Source: an uncultured Alistipes sp.
Lineage (GTDB): Bacteria > Bacteroidota > Bacteroidia > Bacteroidales > Rikenellaceae
DNA: 19,772 nt
NCBI GenBank assembly: GCA_958449275.1
Contig: CAUDHE010000050.1
Span: forward strand, 1 to 19,772
Direction of reading: 5' to 3'
Positions 14,195-19,772 of the stretch are shown here, piece after piece. The first letter of the stretch is position 1. Each line of letters begins with the position of its first letter. Both the position numbers and the translations under genes were made by a program. The notes below the pieces were generated by a model that was not told the DNA's origin, made no database searches, and saw only the letters and a program-made list of their open reading frames with translations.

Positions 14195-14748
14195 CGCCGC
14201 GCCTCCTTTCCTTTACGTCCGCCCCGAGCCGCCAATGCTATGCCCGCCGCCGCGCCGATTATCAGCAGATATACGGGCGAGAACCCGAAATACCATACTG
14301 CCAGCGCCGTGGCCGCGGCCGCAGCCACGAGGATGGGGCGCATGCCTTTGGTGAATCCCATTATGGGAGCTATGATGAGCGCCACCACCGCGGGACGCAT
14401 ACCCTTGAACGCGGCGTCGACCACGGCATTGTGGCGTATCTGCGAGAAGAAGACCGCCACCAGAAGGATTATGGTGAACGACGGCAGTACGACCCCGAGC
14501 AATGCCGCCGCCGCGCCCGCATAGCCGTACATCTTGTAACCGACGAATACCGAGGTATTGAGCGATATGGGTCCGGGAGCCGATTGCGCCAGCGTGAGCA
14601 GATCGAGAAACTCGTTCTCGGCTATCCACTGTCGGCGGGTTATCACCTCGTTCTGTATGATGGGTATCATGGCGTATCCGCCGCCGAATGTGAACAGCCC
14701 GATCTTGAAGAATGACAGAAAGAGTTCGAAAAATTTGTTCATGGTCAT
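14191..14748 (-). CDS. CHR-family (ChrA-like) half-transporter, first subunit
   Basis: 185-residue paralogue of the following gene. Both have the same layout: FTFGGGYAMIPIIQNEV near residues 19-35, APGPISLNTSVFVGYK near 54-69, then hydrophobic helices and a basic C-terminus (RGGRKGKEARR). The two differ enough to be distinct subunits of a short-chain CHR pair rather than a recent duplication. The start is ATG 14748; a second in-frame ATG at 14742 gives MNKFFELF and is equally possible. A T-rich tract lies just upstream on the minus strand, but no consensus promoter is clear (a near-match ATATTTG occurs about 40 bases before the start). Confidence 0.88.
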   Translation of the reverse strand: MTMNKFFELFLSFFKIGLFTFGGGYAMIPIIQNEVITRRQWIAENEFLDLLTLAQSAPGPISLNTSVFVGYKMYGYAGAAAALLGVVLPSFTIILLVAVFFSQIRHNAVVDAAFKGMRPAVVALIIAPIMGFTKGMRPILVAAAAATALAVWYFGFSPVYLLIIGAAAGIALAARGGRKGKEARR

Positions 14749-14802
14749 CGTATTTCTAAAAAAACGCTTGACAAATATCGTGCGCGACAGCGGCCGCTCG
14801 CA

Positions 14803-15693
14803 CTACCTCGCGAAACGGCAGAACGTGCCGAGCGGCAGCGACTTGCCGCTGCGATCGTCGAAATAGAGCTCTCCGAACTCCTCGCCGCCCTCGCTGCCGA
14901 AACATTGCCTTACGGCCGTACGGGCCAGCAGGGCCGACAATCCCATCGAGTAGAGGTTGAGCACGAGGAATCCCCGTTCGCGGTCGAGCAGTTCGGCGCA
15001 GCTCTCCAGCATGCGGCCTATGTGCTCCTCCAAAACCCATTTCTCGCCGTTCGCTCCTCGGCCGTATGCGGGCGGATCGAGGATGATTCCGTGATAGCGG
15101 TTGCCTCGTCGCACTTCGCGCTGCACGAACTTCATGGCATCCTCCACGATCCAGCGTATGCCGTCCAATCCGCTGAGTTCCATGTTCTCGCGCGCCCAGC
15201 TCACCACCTGCTTCACCGAATCGACATGCGTCACCTCGGCTCCCGCGGCCCGAGCCGCCAAAGTTGCTCCGCCCGTGTAGGCGAACAGATTGAGTACGCG
15301 CGGCGCAATGCCGTCGGTTGCGAGACATTCGGTGCGGTCATAGATGAAATTCCAGTTGGCCGCCTGCTCGGGAAATATGCCCACGTGTTTGAACGCGGTG
15401 AGCCCCAGCCGCATACGGATATTCATCTTTTTATGCGAATAGCCTATGGTCCAGCGGTCGGGCATGGAGTGGCTTTTGATCCATTCGCCGCGTTCGTCGT
15501 TTCGCGAAGAGGCGGTGCGCATGAACGAGGCATGCGCCTCGGCGTGCCAGCGCTCCTCGCTCAGCGAGCGTCGCCATATGGCTTGCGGTTCGGGACGGCG
15601 CGTAACGTAACGACCGAAACGCTCCAGCTTTTCGCCCTCGCCCGAATCGATGAGTTCGTAATCGGGAAATGATGGTGTTATAAGTTGATTCAT
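14803..15693 (-). CDS. Class I SAM-dependent methyltransferase (COG1092 / RlmI-like)
   Basis: 296-residue protein, probably an RNA methyltransferase. The C-terminal half has the SAM-binding motif I VLNLFAYTGG (133-142), an acidic residue ending the second strand (VTHVDSV, Asp158) and motif IV DPPAYGRG (206-213), typical of the COG1092 group. No catalytic-cysteine motif typical of m5C enzymes is obvious, so the target base and RNA remain open. The N-terminal 100 residues are rich in charged and aromatic residues and lack an evident PUA domain, making this shorter than E. coli RlmI. ATG 15693 is preferred to the TTG two codons upstream. It starts seven bases after the U32 stop and is surely cotranscribed with it, which fits a shared RNA-modification role. 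Confidence 0.82.
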   Translation of the reverse strand: MNQLITPSFPDYELIDSGEGEKLERFGRYVTRRPEPQAIWRRSLSEERWHAEAHASFMRTASSRNDERGEWIKSHSMPDRWTIGYSHKKMNIRMRLGLTAFKHVGIFPEQAANWNFIYDRTECLATDGIAPRVLNLFAYTGGATLAARAAGAEVTHVDSVKQVVSWARENMELSGLDGIRWIVEDAMKFVQREVRRGNRYHGIILDPPAYGRGANGEKWVLEEHIGRMLESCAELLDRERGFLVLNLYSMGLSALLARTAVRQCFGSEGGEEFGELYFDDRSGKSLPLGTFCRFAR

Positions 15694-15699
15694 AACCAA

Positions 15700-17517
15700 T
15701 TATTTTTTCTTGTCGCGGCAGCAGTCGACGAGCGACATTTCGCATCGCAGGCAGTCGAACTCAAGGCGGTAACGCGCCGTGCCGTGTTCTATGTAGAGAT
15801 CGCCGCGAAGCGCGGGCGACTCCTTGAGACATTGTCCTATCTCGCGGCGCAGGCAGTAACTCGATACCATCACCCGTTCGCCTGCCGTGGGCGAGGTCTC
15901 CAGCGGCGGTTCGATATGCCGCACGCCGTGGACGCGGTAGAACTCGGCCGCCATGCGGTTGGTCACGTTTTCGCGGCGCGTCACAGTGTCGTTCGGGTAG
16001 CGGGCCGTGCCGTCGTCGACCTTTATGCGGTGCGGTATCGGCCGACGGAGACGTTCGCGACGCAACGTTTCGAGAGCTTCTCGACGCATTTCGCCCAGGA
16101 GCGATGCGGGGATAAAGTATTCCGATCCCGTGACAGCGACGTCGCGCACCGTGAATATGGTGTCGCCGCTCTTGGCGACGGTACGTCGCGCCGTCTGTTC
16201 CATCTTGTCGCTGTCGGCGGCAGGGGCGAGCGATATGTTGCGGTCGACGGTGACCTCCGTGCCTTCGCAGTCGCATAGCGACAGTGAAGCGCCGTCGGCG
16301 GAGAGTGCGATGCGGGCGTCGGCGTCTATCGTGCGGCGTGTGCGGCTGCGGTCGAGGGCTGCCGAAAAACGATGGTCGTAATTGCGGAATACCTCCGCAC
16401 CGATTTCGATTCCATCCATGCGGTTGGGAACTATAGTACCGTTTTCGGCGCCGTTGACGTTGGTGCCCGTCATACCTTTGCCGCCTATTATGCATATGCC
16501 GTCGCCCGCAGCGAGATCGTTTGCGCGATCGAGCGCAAATCCGCGTCGGGTAACGGACGCGATGCGTCCCATAGGTTCGCCGACGGCTTTGGGGGTATCG
16601 AACGACGCCACTCCGCCGCACTTGCCGTGCAACATGTATCGCGAAGCTCCGCGCGTGAAGCTCTTGACGGTATCGGGAGTGAAGTCGGGGATGCTGCGTC
16701 CGACCGAAGGCCGTACGAGATCGGGGCGGCGTGTCAGGATCTCATCCAATCGTCGGCGGTAGAATGCGACGGTGTTTTTTATGTAGCGAATATCTTTCAG
16801 GCGTCCCTCTATCTTGAACGATGCTATGCCCGCGTCGATCAGATCCTCCAGATCATCCGACAAATCGAGGTCGCGGACCGACAACAGATGCTTCCCGCTC
16901 ATGAGCGTGCGGCCCGACGTCTCTTTAAGGTCGTAGGGCAGGCGGCACGGCTGCGAGCATTCGCCTCGGTTGCCGCTTCGCGACGATGTGGTGCGCGAGA
17001 GGAAACAGCGGCCGCTGTGGCCCACGCATATGGCTCCGTGCACGAAACACTCCAGCTCCACCGTGGTGGCGGCCCGTATGCGGCGTATGTCGTCGAGTGT
17101 GAGCGAGCGTTCGAGAATCACGCGTGCGAATCCGCAATCCTGAAGGAACCGTACTCCTTCGGGCGTGGTGTTTCCCGTCTGCGTGGATGCGTGCAGCTCT
17201 ACGGGCAGATTCATTCGCCGCAATGCCATGTCTTGTACGATAAGGGCGTCGATCCTCGCCGCGATGAGTTCGCGTGCCTGCGCCTCGGCCGCCTCCGTTT
17301 CGTCGTCGAAAAGTACGGTGTTGAGCGCGGCGTGCACCCTCACGCCGTATTGATGGGCATACTCAACGGCGCGGGCGATGTCGTCGATGCTGTTGGCTGC
17401 GCCGCGGCGCGCCCCGAAGCGCGAGCCGCCCATGTAGACGGCATCCGCTCCGTAATCGACGGCGGCGACGGCGGCCGCGAGGTCTTTGGCGGGTGAAAGG
17501 AGTTCGACACTACGCAT
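15700..17517 (-). CDS. U32 family peptidase-like protein (RlhA/TrhP-type RNA hydroxylation factor)
   Basis: 605-residue protein. The U32 signature is exact: ECFVHGAICVGHSGRCFLS (156-174), with further cysteines at 187 and 191 that probably help hold an iron-sulfur cluster. The N-terminal half forms the barrel-like U32 domain (ELLSPAKDLAAAVAAVDYGADAVYMGG). After about residue 300 comes a long DUF3656-like and C-terminal region ending in a cysteine pair (FDCLRCEM) and a lysine tail. Although named peptidases, characterised E. coli members install 5-hydroxycytidine in 23S rRNA (RlhA) or 5-hydroxyuridine in tRNA (TrhP); which applies here is unknown. ATG 17517 is the first residue of the domain. 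It is followed within seven bases by the methyltransferase gene. Confidence 0.87.
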   Translation of the reverse strand: MRSVELLSPAKDLAAAVAAVDYGADAVYMGGSRFGARRGAANSIDDIARAVEYAHQYGVRVHAALNTVLFDDETEAAEAQARELIAARIDALIVQDMALRRMNLPVELHASTQTGNTTPEGVRFLQDCGFARVILERSLTLDDIRRIRAATTVELECFVHGAICVGHSGRCFLSRTTSSRSGNRGECSQPCRLPYDLKETSGRTLMSGKHLLSVRDLDLSDDLEDLIDAGIASFKIEGRLKDIRYIKNTVAFYRRRLDEILTRRPDLVRPSVGRSIPDFTPDTVKSFTRGASRYMLHGKCGGVASFDTPKAVGEPMGRIASVTRRGFALDRANDLAAGDGICIIGGKGMTGTNVNGAENGTIVPNRMDGIEIGAEVFRNYDHRFSAALDRSRTRRTIDADARIALSADGASLSLCDCEGTEVTVDRNISLAPAADSDKMEQTARRTVAKSGDTIFTVRDVAVTGSEYFIPASLLGEMRREALETLRRERLRRPIPHRIKVDDGTARYPNDTVTRRENVTNRMAAEFYRVHGVRHIEPPLETSPTAGERVMVSSYCLRREIGQCLKESPALRGDLYIEHGTARYRLEFDCLRCEMSLVDCCRDKKK

Positions 17518-17525
17518 AACGTGCG

Positions 17526-17533
17526 CAAAAATA
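17526..17533 (-). promoter_or_regulatory. -7 promoter box of the U32 gene
   Basis: On the minus strand TATTTTTG matches TAnnTTTG and lies eight bases before the ATG, implying an almost leaderless transcript. A TTTGCG again precedes it by 12 bases (TTTG at 17549-17546), as at cysS. Confidence 0.5.
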
Positions 17534-17639
17534 GTGAATAATGCGCAAAGCGCGCCCTTTTGCGGCCGCTTTTTACTCCGCGGGGGCGTCGTGACGGAAA
17601 AAAGCGGCATGAGCCGAGATGACGAAAGAGTATTTTTTA

Positions 17640-17647
17640 TAACTTTG
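17640..17647 (+). promoter_or_regulatory. -7 promoter box of serS
   Basis: TAACTTTG matches TAnnTTTG, 32 bases before the ATG at 17680. The 162-bp gap to the divergent U32 gene contains both promoters and otherwise GC-rich sequence around 17545-17600. No clear -33 TTTG is seen. Confidence 0.6.
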
Positions 17648-17679
17648 CAATTCGTAAACCGAATAAAAAAGACAGGGTT

Positions 17680-18951
17680 ATGTTGACATTGAAGCAACTC
17701 AGAGACGACAAGGAGCTTGCCATCAAACGCTTGGCCAAAAAAGGCGTGGATGCCGCTCCCGTTATCGCCAAGATAGAAGAACTGGACGACCGCCGCAAGG
17801 CCATTCAGGCCGAGCTGGACAATTGTTTGGCCGAGCAGAATGTCGCCGCGAAACAGATCGGCGCATTGATCGGTCAGGGTAAAAAGGAGGAGGCCGAGGA
17901 GAAAAAGCGTTTCGTCGCCTCGCTCAAGGCCCGTTCGGGCGAGTTGTCGGCCGAGCATCAGTCGGTGAGCAACGAGTTGCAGTCGCAGATCGTGCTGCTG
18001 CCCAATTTCCCCGCCGACATAGTGCCCGAGGGCAAGACGGCCGAGGATAATTTGGTGGTGAAACTGGTGGAGAGCTATACCTCGCTGCCCGAAAATCCGC
18101 TGCCGCACTGGGAGTTGGCGCGCAAGTACGACATAATCGATTTCGATCTGGGCGTAAAGCTCACGGGCGCGGGATTCCCCGTTTACAAGGGTAAGGGCGC
18201 ACGTTTGCAGCGCGCGCTGATAAACTATTTCCTCGATTGCAACACCAAGGCCGGTTATCGGGAGATCGAGCCGCCCGTAATGGTCAACGAGGCGTCGGGA
18301 TTCGGCACGGGACAGTTGCCCGACAAGGAGGGGCAGATGTACCATGCTACGGCCGACAATTACTATCTGGTGCCTACGGCCGAAGTGCCCGTCACCAATA
18401 TCTACCGCGATGTGATTCTCGACGAGAAGGATTTCCCCGTCAAAATGACCGCCTATACCCCCTGCTTCCGTCGCGAGGCCGGATCGTACGGCAAGGATGT
18501 GCGCGGACTCAACCGTCTGCATCAGTTCGATAAGGTGGAAATCGTGCAGTTGTCGCTGCCCGAAAATTCGTACGAGGCGTTGGACGGTATGGTCGCTCAC
18601 GTGGAGTCGATCGTGAAGTCGCTCGGATTGCCTTATCGCATTCTGCGTCTCTGCGGCGGCGACATGTCGTTCACTTCGGCACTCACTTACGACTTCGAGG
18701 TCTATTCCGAGGCTCAGAAGCGCTGGCTCGAGGTGTCGTCGGTATCGAATTTCGAGTCGTTCCAGGCCAACCGCCTCAAGTTGCGCTATCGCGACGGAGG
18801 CAAGAAGATAAATCTGGCCCATACGCTCAACGGTTCGTCGCTGGCGCTGCCCCGCATAGTGGCCGCTTTGTTGGAGAATTTCCAGACTCCCGAGGGAATC
18901 CGCATTCCCGAGATGCTGATTCCTTACACGGGATTTGATATTATCGGATAA
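17680..18951 (+). CDS. serS: Seryl-tRNA synthetase
   Basis: 423-residue class II synthetase that charges tRNA-Ser (and tRNA-Sec where present). The first 105 residues form the long helical arm that grips the tRNA variable arm, visible here as charged heptad-like sequence (KIEELDDRRKAIQAELD, KKEEAEEKKR). The catalytic core has TAEVPVTN (233-240), motif 2 beginning FRREAGSYG (263-271), and motif 3 near the end (LNGSSLALPR...LLEN). Length and ending (PYTGFDIIG) are normal. It has its own promoter box. The -33 element of the ferredoxin promoter is embedded in its last codons. Confidence 0.97.
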   Translation: MLTLKQLRDDKELAIKRLAKKGVDAAPVIAKIEELDDRRKAIQAELDNCLAEQNVAAKQIGALIGQGKKEEAEEKKRFVASLKARSGELSAEHQSVSNELQSQIVLLPNFPADIVPEGKTAEDNLVVKLVESYTSLPENPLPHWELARKYDIIDFDLGVKLTGAGFPVYKGKGARLQRALINYFLDCNTKAGYREIEPPVMVNEASGFGTGQLPDKEGQMYHATADNYYLVPTAEVPVTNIYRDVILDEKDFPVKMTAYTPCFRREAGSYGKDVRGLNRLHQFDKVEIVQLSLPENSYEALDGMVAHVESIVKSLGLPYRILRLCGGDMSFTSALTYDFEVYSEAQKRWLEVSSVSNFESFQANRLKLRYRDGGKKINLAHTLNGSSLALPRIVAALLENFQTPEGIRIPEMLIPYTGFDIIG

Positions 18952-18964
18952 TTCGTTATATTTG
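18934..18964 (+). promoter_or_regulatory. Consensus Bacteroidota promoter of the ferredoxin gene
   Basis: TTTG (18934-18937), 19 bases, then TATATTTG (18957-18964): both boxes and their spacing match the consensus exactly. The upstream half overlaps the end of serS. The start codon follows 33 bases later after an AT-rich leader. This is the best promoter in the window. Confidence 0.8.
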
Positions 18965-18997
18965 CATTAGACTTTTTCTAACTTTAAAACAAATATT

Positions 18998-19168
18998 ATG
19001 GCTTACAAAATTTCAGATTCGTGCGTAGCTTGCGGAACTTGTATCGACGAGTGTCCCGTTGAAGCTATTTCGGCAGGCGATATCTATGTTATCGATCCCG
19101 ACAAATGTATCGACTGCGGCACTTGTGCAGGCGTTTGCCCCAGCGAGGCTATCGCTCCCGCCGAATAA
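18998..19168 (+). CDS. Small 2[4Fe-4S] ferredoxin
   Basis: 56-residue bacterial-type ferredoxin, a cytoplasmic low-potential electron carrier serving enzymes such as pyruvate:ferredoxin oxidoreductase or hydrogenase. Two pseudo-symmetric cluster motifs fill the protein: CVACGTCIDECP (Cys 9, 12, 15, 19) and CIDCGTCAGVCP (Cys 37, 40, 43, 47). It is acidic, with the usual VEAI and SEAI segments after each motif. It has a consensus promoter and its own terminator, so it is monocistronic. Its ATG/AAT-poor, A-rich leader (aaaacaaatatt) with no Shine-Dalgarno sequence is typical of highly expressed Bacteroidota genes. It is short enough to be missed by length-filtered gene finding. Confidence 0.96.
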   Translation: MAYKISDSCVACGTCIDECPVEAISAGDIYVIDPDKCIDCGTCAGVCPSEAIAPAE

Positions 19169-19195
19169 GTGCGAACAGATACTTTAATCGATTAG

Positions 19196-19236
19196 GAGGC
19201 GATGTCCGTATAACGGGCGTCGCCTCTTTATTTATT
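19196..19236 (+). terminator. Rho-independent terminator of the ferredoxin gene
   Basis: A 13-bp stem (GAGGCGATGTCCG with CGGGCGTCGCCTC, two G-U pairs), TATAA loop and a TTTATTTATT tail, 28 bases after the stop. Confidence 0.88.
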
Positions 19237-19365
19237 GTGGCGGTGATTGTCGAATCGTACGGCCGCAGTCCGAGCGCGTAACGCCACCTTGCAGCAAGAC
19301 CGACCCCGAAAGTTTCACCGCGGCACATTTTAGCTCCACCTTTTGGGTGACAAGGTGGAAATACT

Positions 19366-19456
19366 GCTGCTCTTTGAGCCGCGCAGTTCGCCGCCGCCCC
19401 ACTGCGGCGGACTGCAACTCGCGAAGCTCGTTTTGTCCTCCGCCGTCGGCGAACAG
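19366..19456 (-). repeat. Structured intergenic repeat, type 1, copy 6
   Basis: Forward on the minus strand. The leading module CTGTTCGCCGACGGCGG (19456-19440) matches copies 4 and 5 exactly. The conserved hairpin (19391-19397 with 19404-19410, perfect 7 bp) and GAACTGC follow. The variable hairpin is GCTGCTC (19366-19372) with GAGCCGC (19376-19382), one mismatch. It follows the 3' end of the leftward gene at the right edge. Confidence 0.75.
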
Positions 19457-19497
19457 CCTTGCGGAAGGAGGCAGGGAATGCGTATAATAAAAGAAAT

Positions 19498-19553
19498 GCC
19501 GTTCGCAGAACTGCGCGGACCGCAGCTTCTGCCCCGCTGGGTCCGCAACTCGC
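19498..19553 (-). repeat. Structured intergenic repeat, type 2, copy 5
   Basis: Read on the plus strand: variable hairpin GCCGTTC-GCA-GAACTGC (19498-19514, one mismatch), then GCGGACC (19515-19521) pairing perfectly with GGTCCGC (19540-19546) around a loop containing TGCCCCGC, then AACTCGC. It abuts the TAA of the leftward gene with no gap. Confidence 0.72.
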
Positions 19554-19772
19554 TTAATACTCGTTTGCATTCTCCGCCGCCTGCCGCCCGCGGGCCAAAT
19601 GCCGTCTGTCGACGCGCATGCCGATGTCGATTATATCGTTCAACGCTTCGCGCCGCAAACTCTCGTGCTTCAAAAGACAATCGATTTCGAACGCCTCGAC
19701 GTCGATCGAACGCGGCGACTCGTTTTTATCCGAGCGCACGATATACTCCAACATCCGACATAGACGCATGAT
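19554..19772 (-). CDS. Unidentified protein, C-terminal part (runs off right edge)
   Basis: The minus-strand frame is open from the right edge to TAA at 19556-19554. The window shows 72 codons, with a possible ATG at 19769, but the frame continues beyond the edge, so the true start may lie outside. The sequence is hydrophilic and mostly helical-looking, with charged stretches (EYIVRSDKNESPRSID, LLKHESLRREALNDIIDIG). It has no membrane segment and no motif I recognise. Codon use is like the neighbours, and two repeats lie directly behind its stop, as behind other genes here. Confidence 0.6.
   Translation of the reverse strand: MMRLCRMLEYIVRSDKNESPRSIDVEAFEIDCLLKHESLRREALNDIIDIGMRVDRRHLARGRQAAENANEY

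Larger units (their letters stand above)
19237..19553. other. Non-coding gap with several hairpins and two repeats
   Basis: This follows the ferredoxin terminator. It holds a perfect 7-bp hairpin, CCACCTT (19336-19342) with AAGGTGG (19352-19358), another CCACCTT at about 19283, the type 1 repeat (19366-19456) and the type 2 repeat (19498-19553). Open frames on both strands here are repeat sequence; I see no credible gene. Confidence 0.65.

Noticed and set aside
17518..18822. Leftward open frame extending the U32 protein by over 400 residues
   Set aside because: It is antisense to serS and has no recognisable domain; the U32 domain begins at ATG 17517 and a promoter box lies between.
1947..19553. 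The repeats as a CRISPR array or integron attC sites
   Set aside because: Copies are scattered singly between genes and not regularly spaced, with no cas or integrase gene. They lack the paired GTTRRRY/RYYYAAC boxes of attC, and the genes between them are housekeeping rather than cassettes.
1..19772. tRNA, rRNA, insertion sequence or prophage genes
   Set aside because: I looked for cloverleaf-like sequences with the conserved T arm, transposase motifs and phage proteins in all gaps and found none.

Overview
The window looks like chromosome from a GC-rich member of the Bacteroidota, most likely order Bacteroidales and perhaps Alistipes/Rikenellaceae (the genus is an inference). Support comes from TAnnTTTG -7 promoter boxes upstream of many genes, lineage-typical proteins (DUF4837 lipoprotein, DUF2723/GT117 membrane glycosyltransferase, DUF1343/NamZ, an apiosidase-like hydrolase), and mostly absent Shine-Dalgarno sequences. 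Almost everything is ordinary chromosomal housekeeping. I see no phage, integrase, transposase, CRISPR array, tRNA or rRNA.

Layout. 1-1201: the tail of a rightward gene converges on a leftward DUF4837 lipoprotein gene. 1334-3232: rightward polysaccharide deacetylase, ubiX and efp. 3529-5563: leftward two-gene unit of a flavodoxin-fold reductase and a secreted GH140-like hydrolase. 6007-9210: leftward GT117 membrane protein. 9663-13655: rightward cysS, prfB (with a programmed +1 frameshift) and a NamZ-like lipoprotein. 13658-14748: leftward pair of half-size CHR transporters. 14803-17517: leftward U32 protein followed by an rRNA-methyltransferase-like protein. 17680-19168: rightward serS and a 56-residue 2[4Fe-4S] ferredoxin. 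19554 to the right edge: leftward gene of unknown function.

Several genes serve translation: efp (polyproline stalling), prfB (termination), cysS and serS (tRNA charging), and probably the U32 protein and the methyltransferase (RNA modification). Others act in the envelope: the GT117 protein, the deacetylase, NamZ and the lipoproteins.

The feature gene annotation would miss lies between the genes. Nearly every longer non-coding gap holds one or two copies of a structured GC-rich repeat. Each copy pairs a sequence-conserved hairpin with an adjacent short hairpin whose stem sequence differs from copy to copy while staying complementary. Two related types are present, six and about five copies. 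Type 1 copies all point the same way as the gene whose 3' end they follow. This is my best candidate for something undescribed. I do not see an evident new multi-gene system.
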